From positions 62,001 to 126,000 of the forward strand of contig NZ_LR134418.1 in the NCBI RefSeq assembly GCF_900637865.1: a stretch of DNA of 64,000 nucleotides. The letters run 5' to 3'. The notes under the pieces are model-generated. The model worked only from the letters and a program-made list of their open reading frames with translations. It ran no database searches and was not told where the DNA came from. Both the position numbers and the translations under genes were made by a program. Positions 10,229-18,972 of the stretch are shown here, one piece after another. Source of the stretch: Legionella adelaidensis (GTDB lineage: Bacteria > Pseudomonadota > Gammaproteobacteria > Legionellales > Legionellaceae). How positions within the stretch are numbered: the stretch's first letter is position 1; each line of letters starts with the position of its first letter.

Positions 10229-11105
10229 CCCCTTCAGTTACTATCTAGACCGTCAAGAAAAAGTTCTCCTCAATTTAATAGACGAAATATATGTGCCAGC
10301 GCAACGCATAAAAGAAGCAATTAACTATGCACTTTTTCCCGGTGGGAAACGTATCCGCCCCCTGCTAGTCTATCTTTGCGGTGAAATATTAGAAGTACCT
10401 ATCGACATTTTAGATAATATTGCCGCAGCAATTGAATTAACCCATTGCTACTCCTTAGTCCATGATGATTTACCCTCCATGGATAATGATGACTTTCGTC
10501 GAGGGAAACCGAGCTGCCATCGCTATTTTGATGAAGCTACCGCCATCTTGGTAGGAGATGGAATGCAAGCCATGGCTATTGAGTGTTTGCTTGCTAAATT
10601 AACTGCTTTCCTTCCTGCTGGAAAAGTTATCCATCTAGCCCAAATTTTACTCAGTGCCAGTGGTTTCGCCGGTATGGTTAGTGGACAAAGTCTCGATTTA
10701 ACAGAACTCGTAAAACCCAGCATTTCTGAGTCTACCCTCTGCGATATTCATATGCTAAAAACAGGTAAGCTCATAATTGCCTGCATAAAGATGGTAATTG
10801 CAGCGGCCCGTGTCGATGAGGAAAAGGAAAGTGCTTTAAATTCCTTCGCTGAACATTTAGGTTTATTATTCCAAATGGAAGATGATTATCTGGATCGCTA
10901 TTGTAGTATCAGCCTAGGAAAAGACCGCGCCTCTGATTTGGTGAATCAGAAATTAACCTTCGCTTCTATTTACTCGCAAAAGGAGCTACGGCAATTAATA
11001 AAAAACTTACATCAGGACACCATAGCTACATTAGACGCCTTCGGTAACCAAGCGGATAACCTCTTACATCTTTTACACACTCTTTATTCCAGGATTGATT
11101 CATAA
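10218..11105 (+). CDS. ispA: Polyprenyl diphosphate synthase, farnesyl-PP synthase type
   Basis: Condenses IPP with DMAPP and GPP to make farnesyl diphosphate for quinone and undecaprenyl-PP synthesis. The 295-aa sequence has PGGKRIRP, the first aspartate-rich motif DDLPSMDND, the GQSLDL segment, KTGKLI and the second aspartate-rich motif DDYLD. ATG 10218 was chosen because it overlaps xseB in the usual way and yields the short N-terminus typical of IspA; an upstream in-frame TTG adds only four residues. The second motif has Tyr in place of the usual Ile/Val (DDILD), which should be tolerated. A hairpin with a T-run follows the stop. Confidence 0.93.
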   Translation: MSHDPFSYYLDRQEKVLLNLIDEIYVPAQRIKEAINYALFPGGKRIRPLLVYLCGEILEVPIDILDNIAAAIELTHCYSLVHDDLPSMDNDDFRRGKPSCHRYFDEATAILVGDGMQAMAIECLLAKLTAFLPAGKVIHLAQILLSASGFAGMVSGQSLDLTELVKPSISESTLCDIHMLKTGKLIIACIKMVIAAARVDEEKESALNSFAEHLGLLFQMEDDYLDRYCSISLGKDRASDLVNQKLTFASIYSQKELRQLIKNLHQDTIATLDAFGNQADNLLHLLHTLYSRIDS

Positions 11106-11143
11106 ACGAACCTGTTGCCCGCCAATTACTTTCCCCTGAGTAG

Positions 11144-11175
11144 CCTGGTTGCTAGTCAACCAGGAAGTACTTTTT
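11144..11175 (+). terminator. Probable terminator of xseB-ispA
   Basis: Perfect 8-bp stem CCTGGTTG-ctagt-CAACCAGG at 11144-11164, then AAGTACTTTTT. The T-run is slightly displaced from the stem. Confidence 0.6.
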
Positions 11176-11199
11176 CCAAATTTTATCAGTTTTATGTAT

Positions 11200-11224
11200 A
11201 CTTCCCCTTTTTAAAAGGGGAAGT
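11200..11224 (+). promoter_or_regulatory. Perfect 12-bp-arm palindrome covering the ribosome binding site
   Basis: ACTTCCCCTTTT-T-AAAAGGGGAAGT; the right arm contains AGGGGAAG, the only Shine-Dalgarno of the ATG at 11227. As RNA it would hide the RBS; as DNA it is a strong operator-like dyad. Confidence 0.6.
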
Positions 11225-11226
11225 GC

Positions 11227-11733
11227 ATGCGAACAGATATAGCTAAAAGACACCCGGCCCATCAAACCAATTATTCTTTTTTATTAAAGTGCATCATTGG
11301 AGTTTCCACGACTCTTCTAGCAGCAGCCGCTTATTTGGCCTTAACCGCAAAAACAAATGCCGGTTTAATGGCTTCTGCTGTTGTCATTAATCACAGTATA
11401 CTTCTCTCAACTTTGGTTGTATTGGGTGGCGGGTTACTATTAACGGCGGGTATTTTAGCTTTGGCTATCTATGCTTGTCGGCATAGTGAACCAGTGTATG
11501 TAGCGAATCGCCCACGGCAAGGGTTTTTCTCATTCACTTCTGTGCCGGTTTATCCTGCCACCTATCAGGCTCATGTGCCTGCTCAACCACAAAGTTTTAC
11601 TCATACCCATGGCCATCTCCCACAATCAGCCCATCATCATGGGCATACTGCTCCACCGCCCTATTCTACTGATAGTCATAGTCATGGTCACGATCATCTT
11701 GGTCACCCTCATGGGCATGGGCGTGGTTTTTAA
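11227..11733 (+). CDS. Histidine-rich two-helix membrane protein with PPPY motif
   Basis: I do not recognise this 168-aa protein. It has two predicted membrane helices, about residues 18-40 (FLLKCIIGVSTTLLAAAAYLA) and 55-83 (SILLSTLVVLGGGLLLTAGILALAIYA), forming a hairpin, then an 85-residue tail. The tail is Pro-rich and holds 15 His residues in the last ~57 positions, often as HxH or HGH, which suggests metal binding. A PPPY motif lies in the tail. A helical hairpin plus soluble tail is an architecture seen in several Legionella/Coxiella effectors; a metal-sensing or metal-buffering role is equally possible. It is a single gene between ispA and dgt, with a strong RBS inside a palindrome. 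Confidence 0.75.
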   Translation: MRTDIAKRHPAHQTNYSFLLKCIIGVSTTLLAAAAYLALTAKTNAGLMASAVVINHSILLSTLVVLGGGLLLTAGILALAIYACRHSEPVYVANRPRQGFFSFTSVPVYPATYQAHVPAQPQSFTHTHGHLPQSAHHHGHTAPPPYSTDSHSHGHDHLGHPHGHGRGF

Positions 11734-11784
11734 TTGTCATCAAAGGGGCAATAAAAGCCCCTTATAAACGCTTAGGATGCATGT

Positions 11785-13098
11785 ATGTGGACAAGCCGAC
11801 GTTCCGGACAAACTAACCAAAGAGGCAGCCTTGATCATCGCGACCCTTACGAACGTGATAGAACGCGAGTCATTCATTGTCCTGCCTTTCGTCGTTTACA
11901 AAGAAAAACGCAAATCTTAGGAACTGACGAAGGAGATTTTCATCGCACCCGTTTAACTCACTCTCTAGAAGTAGCTTCGATAGGAAGAAGCTTAATTCGT
12001 CACCTTAATTTTCATGTCCAGAATGATGCTTTAAGTGAGTTGCTTCCTAATGATGATTTAATTAGTGTAATTTGCCTGCTCCATGATATTGGCCATCCTC
12101 CATTTGGCCATGGCGGGGAAGTGGCACTGAACTATATGATGCGCGAGCATGGAGGATTTGAAGGAAACGGGCAAACTTTACGCTTGTTAACGAAAGTAGA
12201 AAATAGTTATGGCCACTTTGGTTTGGATTTGACTAGAAGGGCCCTACTAGGCACTCTTAAATACCCTGTTCCCTGGTCTGCTGTAGCTGCCCCGGAAATT
12301 CCTACACCTAAGAGTAAAATTATCCGTATTAATGATTGGTTACCTCCTAAAGCTTATTTCGATAGTGAACAACAAGAGGTAGATTGGCTTTTATCTCCAT
12401 TTTCTGCATCAGATTGTAAAATTTTTCAATCATTAGCGGAAACCCCCAACGGCAAGCATCACGGTAAAGCGCTTTACCATAGTTTTGATTGCTCCGTCAT
12501 GGACATTGCCGACGACATTGCTTATGGGGTCCATGATTTAGAAGATGCTATTCATTTACGTCTTATAAATCGCAGTCACGTAGATACCTCCCATTTTAGG
12601 AACCTTTTATCCGCTACCCCGTTAGGCGCTAATGGAGGACAAATTATCGACTTACTTTTTTCTCCAGAAATATTTCAGCGTAAACAAGCAATTGGAGAGA
12701 TGGTTAATTACTTTATCACTGCTATAGAAATTAAAGAAACCCATAAAGCGTTCGAAAATACACTTTTAAAATATAATTTAGTATTACTACCAGAATCCCG
12801 TGCCCTATTAGATTTCTTAACGCAATGTATTTACCAAAATGTTATTGATTCGCAAGAAGCTCGAACGTTTGAGTATGGTGGCCAAACCGTAGTTTTACGA
12901 TTATTTGAAGCAATTAGCTCAAACCCTACCAGCCTTTTAGACAATAAAAACCGAAAATTATATAGCGAAGCAACAACTGATAACGAGGCTATGCGCATTA
13001 TTTGCGATTATATTGCTAATATGACGGATGAATACGCTTACCGCATGCACGAAAGATTGTTTGGTTTTAATACCCGTACTATTTTTGAAAGATTATAG
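11785..13098 (+). CDS. dgt: Deoxyguanosinetriphosphate triphosphohydrolase-like protein (Dgt, HD domain)
   Basis: Hydrolyses dNTPs to deoxynucleoside and tripolyphosphate. The 437-aa protein has the Dgt signature near the N-terminus (DRTRVIHCPAFRRLQRKTQ, then RTRLTHSLEVA), the HD pair at about H100-D101 in CLLHDIGHPPFGHGGE, and the DIADDIAYGVHDLEDAI segment that completes the metal site. Length fits the type-1/type-2 dGTPase group (about 440 aa); by its length it matches the 'dGTPase-like' members rather than E. coli Dgt (505 aa). The ATG at 11785 begins MWTSRRSG. It is followed directly by a convergent tRNA cluster, with no clear terminator between. Confidence 0.92.
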   Translation: MWTSRRSGQTNQRGSLDHRDPYERDRTRVIHCPAFRRLQRKTQILGTDEGDFHRTRLTHSLEVASIGRSLIRHLNFHVQNDALSELLPNDDLISVICLLHDIGHPPFGHGGEVALNYMMREHGGFEGNGQTLRLLTKVENSYGHFGLDLTRRALLGTLKYPVPWSAVAAPEIPTPKSKIIRINDWLPPKAYFDSEQQEVDWLLSPFSASDCKIFQSLAETPNGKHHGKALYHSFDCSVMDIADDIAYGVHDLEDAIHLRLINRSHVDTSHFRNLLSATPLGANGGQIIDLLFSPEIFQRKQAIGEMVNYFITAIEIKETHKAFENTLLKYNLVLLPESRALLDFLTQCIYQNVIDSQEARTFEYGGQTVVLRLFEAISSNPTSLLDNKNRKLYSEATTDNEAMRIICDYIANMTDEYAYRMHERLFGFNTRTIFERL

Positions 13099-13103
13099 GA
13101 TAT

Positions 13104-13179
13104 TGGCGTCCCCAAGGGGATTCGAACCCCTGTTACCGCCGTGAAAGGGCGATGTCCTAGGCCTCTAGACGATGGGGAC
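13104..13179 (-). tRNA. tRNA-Glu (anticodon TTC)
   Basis: Reads GTCCCCATCGTCTAGAGGCC... on the minus strand with anticodon loop CCTTTCACG, T-loop TTCGAAT and encoded CCA. 76 nt. Last of the Ala-Glu-Glu array. Confidence 0.97.
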
Positions 13180-13222
13180 CTCAGGATCTTTTTCTGCTAT
13201 ATGCAGCAGTATAACACAAAAA

Positions 13223-13298
13223 TGGCGTCCCCAGGGGGATTCGAACCCCCGTTACCGCCGTGAAAGGGCGATGTCCTAGGCCTCTAGACGATGGGGAC
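13223..13298 (-). tRNA. tRNA-Glu (anticodon TTC), second copy
   Basis: Same anticodon stem and 5' half as the copy at 13104-13179; the T-stem differs by a base pair (CGGGGG/CCCCCT against CAGGGG/CCCCTT). CCA is encoded. 76 nt. Confidence 0.97.
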
Positions 13299-13322
13299 CT
13301 TAGGATCTTTTCCATCTTACGA

Positions 13323-13398
<76 letters not shown>

Positions 13399-13446
13399 TT
13401 AAGAGAGAACCGAAGTTTAATTATGCCGCTTAGCACTGTCAAGGAA

Positions 13447-13545
13447 TTTTTAACCTAAATTCGGCAGTTGCATCGTACCGAGGAGAGACTAATCTTCAGT
13501 GCAGTAGGCTCTTATAGTAGATTCATCTGCCGAATTAGGTTAAAA
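13447..13545 (+). repeat. ~95-bp inverted-repeat element, family B copy 1
   Basis: Ends are inverted repeats: TTTTTAACCTAAATTCGGCAG at the left and CTGCCGAATTAGGTTAAAA at the right. The interior (AGTAGGCTCTTATAGTAGATTCATC) is shared with the oppositely oriented copy at 22722-22812. It fills most of the gap between the tRNA array and the SPOR lipoprotein gene. No ORF. Confidence 0.8.
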
Positions 13546-13607
13546 CCCTAAAGTTTTTTATTAACCTGCAGATAAAGGAAGAAGCAGGACAAAATCAGGA
13601 GGAGAGT

Positions 13608-14165
13608 ATGTTAGGCAAATCCAAGAAACTCCCAAACGCCATTGGATTTTTCCTTTGTGCCGCAACGCTCTCTGCCTGTACCAGTTATAATCCCAACGGG
13701 TATATGAATTATCAATCGTATGTATACAAAAGTGAGCCTTTATATCCAGAAAGTTATGATACTTACTCTAATTATCGCTATTATTCAGCGCCAGAACCCG
13801 ACATGGTTAAAAAAGGCGTAGAAGTTCCTGATACTTATCACGTAGGTCCAATGCGCTCTCCTGTCTCTCATAAAGACCAAGATCGCAATTGGGCTACAAG
13901 TCAAAGCCCGCAAGGATATACTATTGAGTTAGCTGATGATGCAAAAGCATCCCAAGTCGCCCAAACATTACAAAAAGTTCCAAAAACGGAGCATGTAGGG
14001 CAAGTAAAATATGAAAAAAATGGACAGTCATATTATAAAGGCCTGTATGGAAGCTATAACAGTTATGAAGCTGCACAACAATCTCTCAATAGCTTACCAG
14101 AGGATGTGAAAGCCAATGCGACGATAAAAAATTGGGGCAATGTGCAGGGAAATATTAATGAGTAA
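13608..14165 (+). CDS. SPOR-domain lipoprotein
   Basis: The 185-aa protein has a lipoprotein signal peptide with lipobox LSAC (lipidated Cys about residue 24), a Tyr/Ser/Pro-rich spacer (about 25-95) and a C-terminal SPOR-like domain (about 100-175, with GYTIELADDAKASQVAQTLQKVP and YYKGLYGSYNSYEAAQQSLNSLP). SPOR domains bind denuded septal glycan, so the protein probably sits at the division site, tethered to the outer membrane. It has a strong RBS (AGGAGAG). The tract of Tyr residues in the spacer is unusual. It is not DamX or FtsN by length. Followed by a TGGGCCGCAAGGCCCA hairpin and the convergent lspM. Confidence 0.8.
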   Translation: MLGKSKKLPNAIGFFLCAATLSACTSYNPNGYMNYQSYVYKSEPLYPESYDTYSNYRYYSAPEPDMVKKGVEVPDTYHVGPMRSPVSHKDQDRNWATSQSPQGYTIELADDAKASQVAQTLQKVPKTEHVGQVKYEKNGQSYYKGLYGSYNSYEAAQQSLNSLPEDVKANATIKNWGNVQGNINE

Positions 14166-14167
14166 AC

Positions 14168-14183
14168 TGGGCCGCAAGGCCCA
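14168..14183. repeat. TGGGCCGCAAGGCCCA hairpin, copy 1
   Basis: Perfect 6-bp stem with a GCAA tetraloop, directly after a stop codon and between convergent genes. An identical 16-mer is at 30309-30324. There is no T-run, so it may be a 3'-end stabiliser or REP-like unit rather than a simple terminator. Confidence 0.6.
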
Positions 14184-14194
14184 ATGATTCCTTG

Positions 14195-14683
14195 CTATTT
14201 CTCATCCCTTGCCCCCAAAAAAACCAACACTTTCACCAACCCGGGTTTATCTGTTTTTTCAATGGTCAATTGCCTGATACTAATCGCATAACGCTCACTC
14301 AATTGTTTTAACCAATTAACAATATCTATAAATGGAACGAGCTCAAACGAAAGTTGAATATCCCCAATGCCCGTCTGTTCAAGTTTAAAAGGGAATGATT
14401 GAAATGTTTTTGTTTTGAGTTGTTGCGCAAGTAATGTGAGTAATTGACTATTAGTTATCGTTTGTTGTTTTTTTACTTTTCGCCTCTCCACTTGCGCTTG
14501 TTGCATCCAAATTAATGTTTCTTTTTTTTCTTTTAATTGAATGGTTTTTTCAGCAATGGCCGTACTTAAAGGAGCGTAGATTAGTACATAAAAAAGATAA
14601 ATCACTATCGCTACTATACCTACGGACGTTATCAAGCGCTCTCGGTCATTTAAGTTTTGCCAGTAATTGAGAAGAGCATTCAT
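14195..14683 (-). CDS. lspM: Type II secretion system protein M (LspM/GspM)
   Basis: Inner-membrane platform protein that pairs with GspL and links the GspE ATPase to the pseudopilus. The 162-aa protein has a short cytoplasmic N-terminus (NYWQNLNDRERLI), one membrane helix at about 20-40, a coiled-coil stretch (about 42-75) and a C-terminal ferredoxin-like domain (FELVPFIDIVNWLKQLSERYAISIRQLTIEK). It overlaps the lspL stop as ATGA. In Legionella the T2SS genes are scattered and lspLM stand alone, as here. Confidence 0.88.
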   Translation of the reverse strand: MNALLNYWQNLNDRERLITSVGIVAIVIYLFYVLIYAPLSTAIAEKTIQLKEKKETLIWMQQAQVERRKVKKQQTITNSQLLTLLAQQLKTKTFQSFPFKLEQTGIGDIQLSFELVPFIDIVNWLKQLSERYAISIRQLTIEKTDKPGLVKVLVFLGARDEK

Positions 14684-15849
14684 AAGGTAATATCCAAGGT
14701 GGCCAATACTTTTTGATCTTGGGAGGAGGCCTGCGCCTGCATTACCTGCACCCCGGCATTTTTTAAACGCAGTTGAAGGTCTTCTAATGCAGCAAAATCA
14801 TTACTCAATAAAGTGACGGAGAGCACATTATTTTGAAACCGAATTTGTTCCAGACTAAAAACCGTCCCTCTAAATTGCGCGGCAAAAATCCCAAGTAACT
14901 CCCAAAAAGCATCCGTTTGTTTTTTCCCTTTTTCTAAAAGTGAGCTAATCCTGAATTGAGGACTAACCACCTGCTTAGCCTCAGGAAAAAATTGATAATA
15001 AATAGCAGCAATCTGCTTATCAATTTTTTGATGCGCATTATTTAATAACCATAACTGCACCAAATTGGTGATTAAGGTAGTCAGGACCAATAATCCGAAA
15101 CTTGCGCCGGCAACCCAATACCACAACCTGATTTTTGACTCTTTATCCTTTCGAGCAAAAGTTCCCTGACAAAAATTAAGTGGTTTGGAGGAGAATAATC
15201 GGGTAGCAAGCCACACAAAATAACTCTCATTCCTTTGTGTGATTGCAAATTTTTCTGCCAGGTAATCACTGGAAATAGAATCTTTAAAAACTAAAATGCT
15301 CGGCTGGTTTTCAACCGCCCTCTCGCTAAATTTATCAAAAAAATAAGCGGCTAGCTCCCTATTCAAAGCCCCTTTATAGAGAAGGGAATTAACTAAAATA
15401 TTAGTTGGAGTAAAACATACCTCTTCATTTTTTAGCCCAAACCAATCAAGAGTAATAAGGTCGAATGCTATATCATGCTCTTCTATTTGCGTGATTAAAT
15501 CCGTTAAAAAGGATTTATCTAAAACAGCTACAAGATAGCGATTATTTTGATAATGCGCTTTATCAAAAACAAAGTGCAAGGAAGACACATTTTGCGCAAC
15601 TTCTTCTTCTAAAGCATAAGGAATAGCCGAACGTGCCTTGCGTTCGCCTAACCAGGGCAACTCTACCTCATGTAAACTGGCCAGGTCAGAATTAAGAATA
15701 ATCCAGGTTTTATGATTTTCTTGTAATGTTTTAAATTCAGTAAGGCTGCGACTCAACAAAGGAGCATCAATTTGCCCCTGTGTGTTGATTCTTAAGCTTA
15801 AGCAATTGTTTTCATCAAAATGATTTACAAATAAAAAACAAGTTGCCAC
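14680..15849 (-). CDS. lspL: Type II secretion system protein L (LspL/GspL)
   Basis: Membrane anchor of the GspE ATPase in the type II secretion apparatus. The 389-aa protein has an actin-like cytoplasmic domain (residues about 1-235, with LPWLGERKARSAIPYALEEEVAQ), a membrane helix at about 247-270 (YWVAGASFGLLVLTTLITNLVQLWLL) and a periplasmic ferredoxin-like domain. I chose GTG 15849 because AAGGA is six bases upstream; the in-frame TTG at 15855 abuts that RBS. The gene follows mltB by 18 bases and overlaps lspM, so mltB-lspL-lspM is probably one transcript. Confidence 0.88.
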   Translation of the reverse strand: MATCFLFVNHFDENNCLSLRINTQGQIDAPLLSRSLTEFKTLQENHKTWIILNSDLASLHEVELPWLGERKARSAIPYALEEEVAQNVSSLHFVFDKAHYQNNRYLVAVLDKSFLTDLITQIEEHDIAFDLITLDWFGLKNEEVCFTPTNILVNSLLYKGALNRELAAYFFDKFSERAVENQPSILVFKDSISSDYLAEKFAITQRNESYFVWLATRLFSSKPLNFCQGTFARKDKESKIRLWYWVAGASFGLLVLTTLITNLVQLWLLNNAHQKIDKQIAAIYYQFFPEAKQVVSPQFRISSLLEKGKKQTDAFWELLGIFAAQFRGTVFSLEQIRFQNNVLSVTLLSNDFAALEDLQLRLKNAGVQVMQAQASSQDQKVLATLDITL

Positions 15850-15867
15850 CCGCAATCCTTTTTAAAA

Positions 15868-16887
15868 TTATCCAAATTTATGCTGGTTACTATTTTGCTC
15901 AGCAATCAATTGATTATGCAATTGTTGTGCTAACAAATAGACCACTAATGCATATTGAGGGCTATTATTATAACGGGTTATTACATAAAAATTAGGATAA
16001 GCCACCCAATATTCCTCTCCCTTTTCCGTATTTAATTCAATAATCCCTGCCTTTCCGGGAGGTATGCTTAAGGCGGTTGTTGGCTGAACACCTGCCGTTA
16101 CCAAGCGTTTAAAACTATAATTAGCCATTTTGGTATTGGTATGCAATTTTTTATAACTGTCCCCTACAACCTTTGCCGGTTGCGCTACTTCCTGATTACT
16201 TTGCCAACCATGTTTATGAAAAAAATTCGCTACACTACCAATAACATCCCGATCTTCATTAATCAGATCGCGTTTGCCATTTCCAGTAAAATCCACCGCA
16301 TAAAAGCGGTAACTACTCGGCATAAACTGTGGTTTTCCAATCGCACCGGCATAAGAACCCATATAATAAGTAGGGGACACTTTTTGTTCACGGCACAGCA
16401 ATAAATACTCTTTTAATTCCTTGGTAAAAAAAGGTGCACGTTTAGGATAATAAAAAGCTAAGGTAGTTAAGGCGTCTAAAACTCTGTATTCCCCTTGGCG
16501 CTGTCCGTATAAAGTTTCTACTCCAATAATGGCAACGATAATAGGCGCAGGTACCCCAAATTGTTTCTCGGCCTTCTCTAACGCTTCTTTATTTTTCTGC
16601 CAATAAGCCACCCCTGCTTCAACACGTTGTGGCGTTAAAAAAAGATTTTTATAAACATCCCAGGACTTCTTCTCATACGGTTTTTCCATCGACTCAATAA
16701 TTTGAGGCTGGTATTGCGACTCGCGTAAAACATTCACTAATTCACTACGATTAAACCCCTGGTTTTTAACCATATAGGCAATAAAATATTGTACTTCTTT
16801 TTTTCTTAATAAATCTGAGTCGGCAAAGATTTGTGTACTCATCAAGGAAAAAGCAAAAGTAATAAATAACAAGAAACCACGTCGCAT
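15868..16887 (-). CDS. mltB: Membrane-bound lytic murein transglycosylase B
   Basis: Cleaves peptidoglycan glycan strands to 1,6-anhydromuramic products. The 339-aa protein has a signal peptide (MRRGFLLFITFAFSLMSTQIFA), no lipobox cysteine, and an SLT_2 domain with the catalytic glutamate at about E124 in IIGVETLYGQRQGEYRVLDALTT. Also present are PRRAPFF-like PKRAPFFTKEL, SYAGAIGKPQFMPSS and FTGNGKRDL. The lack of a lipobox suggests a soluble periplasmic form (Slt35/MltB-like without lipidation). It heads the mltB-lspL-lspM run. The ATG has AAGGA six bases upstream. Confidence 0.93.
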   Translation of the reverse strand: MRRGFLLFITFAFSLMSTQIFADSDLLRKKEVQYFIAYMVKNQGFNRSELVNVLRESQYQPQIIESMEKPYEKKSWDVYKNLFLTPQRVEAGVAYWQKNKEALEKAEKQFGVPAPIIVAIIGVETLYGQRQGEYRVLDALTTLAFYYPKRAPFFTKELKEYLLLCREQKVSPTYYMGSYAGAIGKPQFMPSSYRFYAVDFTGNGKRDLINEDRDVIGSVANFFHKHGWQSNQEVAQPAKVVGDSYKKLHTNTKMANYSFKRLVTAGVQPTTALSIPPGKAGIIELNTEKGEEYWVAYPNFYVITRYNNSPQYALVVYLLAQQLHNQLIAEQNSNQHKFG

Positions 16888-16964
16888 GAGAATCCTTTTT
16901 AAAAAAATTATCCCGGATCTTCCCCGGATTTCATTTAATTTGCAACAACCACTTTACACTAGAT

Positions 16965-17082
16965 GGTATTGTCCAGGGTTGGGCTGGATTTTACAAACCT
17001 TAAGACGCCAAGGATGGCGTCTGAGAGCGTCAGGATGGCTTTATGCGTGTTTGTAAAATCCAGCCCAACCCTGGACAATACC
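16965..17082 (-). repeat. 118-bp inverted-repeat element, family A copy 2
   Basis: Begins GGTATTGTCCAGGGTTGGGC and ends GCCCAACCCTGGACAATACC; the two 34-bp arms are perfect inverted repeats. The interior matches 4774-4892 in reverse orientation, including the AGACGCC/GGCGTCT hairpin and the GCATAAAGCCATCCTG segment. Located between divergent mltB and lepA. Confidence 0.88.
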
Positions 17083-17158
17083 TTTCCCCACTCCCTCCCT
17101 ACCCTCTTCGCAATAATTACGTTAAAATAGCCGCAATTTTATTCACAGGTTTTCAAAG

Positions 17159-18964
17159 TTGAGCGATTTAAGCCGCATTCGTAATTTTTCCATCATTGCC
17201 CACATTGACCACGGCAAGTCCACCTTAGCTGATCGTTTTATTCAAATTTGTGGTGGTTTATCCGATCGCGAAATGGAAGCGCAAGTTTTAGATTCTATGG
17301 ATATAGAGCGCGAACGTGGAATCACGATTAAAGCGCAAAGCGTCTCCTTAAATTATAAAGCTAAAGATGGTAAAACCTACTTGTTGAATTTTATCGATAC
17401 CCCAGGTCATGTAGATTTCAGTTATGAAGTTTCTCGGTCGCTGGCCGCCTGCGAAGGGGCTATTTTAGTGGTTGATGCTGCGCAAGGAGTAGAAGCCCAA
17501 ACGGTGGCGGTTTGTTATACAGCGATTGATCAAAATTTAGAGGTATTACCTGTACTCAACAAAATTGATCTACCCCAAGCAGAGCCAGAAAGAGTCATTT
17601 CAGAGATTGAAGACATTATTGGTTTAGATGCACATGATGCCATTCGCGTTAGCGCTAAAAGTGGAATGGGTGTGGAAGACGTACTCGAAGCATTAGTAGC
17701 CCGTATTCCCCCTCCACAAGGGAATGTTGACGCCCCTTTGCAAGCACTAATTATTGATTCGTGGTTTGATAGTTATCTGGGGGTGGTTTCCCTGGTCCGT
17801 ATAGTCAATGGTTCCTTGCAAAAAGGGGATAAATTACGCGTCATGTCAACCGGGCGAAGCTATGATGTAGGCGATGTTGGTATTTTTACGCCAAAGCGCA
17901 CCCCAAGCAAAATGCTACAGGCAGGTGAAGTAGGTTATGTAGTGGCAGGCATTAAAGAAATCCAGGGTGCTCCAGTTGGAGATACCCTTACTTTAGAAAA
18001 GAACCAGGCGCAAGAAGCTCTCCCCGGTTTCCAAAGGGTAAAACCACAAGTATATGCTGGTCTTTTTCCTATCAGTTCTGATGATTTTGAAGCATTTCGT
18101 GAGGCGTTAGCAAAACTCAGTCTTAATGATGCTTCTCTATTCTATGAACCTGAATCGTCTGATGCTTTAGGTTTTGGCTTCCGTTGTGGTTTCCTGGGTA
18201 TGTTACATATGGAGATTATTCAGGAACGCCTGGAACGCGAATATAATTTAGAGCTTATCTCTACCGCTCCTACAGTTATTTATCAAGTAGTCACCACCAA
18301 AGGTGAAACCTTAATGATTGATAACCCTTCACGACTACCTCCCCTGCAAATTATCAAACAAATGTTAGAGCCTATCGTGCGCGCTAATATCCTGGTCCCT
18401 CAGGATTACTTAGGGCAAATCATTTCTCTTTGTGTAGAGCGCCGTGGTACACAAGTAAATATGGCTTACAGCGGGCGTCAAGTTTCCGTAACGTATGATT
18501 TACCTATGAGCGAGGTGGTCTCGGATTTCTTTGATCGCCTAAAATCAGTAAGCCGGGGATATGCTTCATTAGATTATAACTTTTTAAAGTTTCAGGAAGC
18601 CGATTTAGTAAAAATGGATGTGCTCATCAATGGAGACAAGGTAGATGCGCTTGCCGTGATTGTTCACCGGAGCACGTCTCATACGCGCGGAAGAGCCTTA
18701 GTGGAAAAAATGCGTGATTTAATTCCAAGACAAATGTTTGATGTAGCCATTCAAGCAGCATTAGGAAGCCATATTATCGCAAGGCAAACGGTTAAAGCCT
18801 TAAGAAAGAATGTGACTGCTAAATGTTATGGTGGCGACGTAACCAGAAAACGCAAACTCTTAGAAAAACAAAAAGCCGGGAAAAAGCGAATGAAGCAGGT
18901 TGGGCATGTTGAAATACCCCAAGAAGCATTCATGGCCGTTTTTCAAACTGATAGAAAAAAATAG
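17159..18964 (+). CDS. lepA: Elongation factor 4 (LepA)
   Basis: Ribosome-bound GTPase that assists initiation and back-translocation. The 601-aa protein carries G1 AHIDHGKST (14-22), the G2 region RGITIKAQ, G3 DTPGHVD, G4 NKID and the C-terminal LepA domain ([28 protein letters not shown]), which is diagnostic and separates it from EF-G. The start is TTG at 17159 ([20 protein letters not shown]); no ATG alternative preserves the N-terminus. It heads lepA-lepB-DUF4845-rnc, with eight bases to lepB. Confidence 0.97.
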   Translation: MSDLSRIRNFSIIAHIDHGKSTLADRFIQICGGLSDREMEAQVLDSMDIERERGITIKAQSVSLNYKAKDGKTYLLNFIDTPGHVDFSYEVSRSLAACEGAILVVDAAQGVEAQTVAVCYTAIDQNLEVLPVLNKIDLPQAEPERVISEIEDIIGLDAHDAIRVSAKSGMGVEDVLEALVARIPPPQGNVDAPLQALIIDSWFDSYLGVVSLVRIVNGSLQKGDKLRVMSTGRSYDVGDVGIFTPKRTPSKMLQAGEVGYVVAGIKEIQGAPVGDTLTLEKNQAQEALPGFQRVKPQVYAGLFPISSDDFEAFREALAKLSLNDASLFYEPESSDALGFGFRCGFLGMLHMEIIQERLEREYNLELISTAPTVIYQVVTTKGETLMIDNPSRLPPLQIIKQMLEPIVRANILVPQDYLGQIISLCVERRGTQVNMAYSGRQVSVTYDLPMSEVVSDFFDRLKSVSRGYASLDYNFLKFQEADLVKMDVLINGDKVDALAVIVHRSTSHTRGRALVEKMRDLIPRQMFDVAIQAALGSHIIARQTVKALRKNVTAKCYGGDVTRKRKLLEKQKAGKKRMKQVGHVEIPQEAFMAVFQTDRKK

Positions 18965-18972
18965 GTGGGGTA

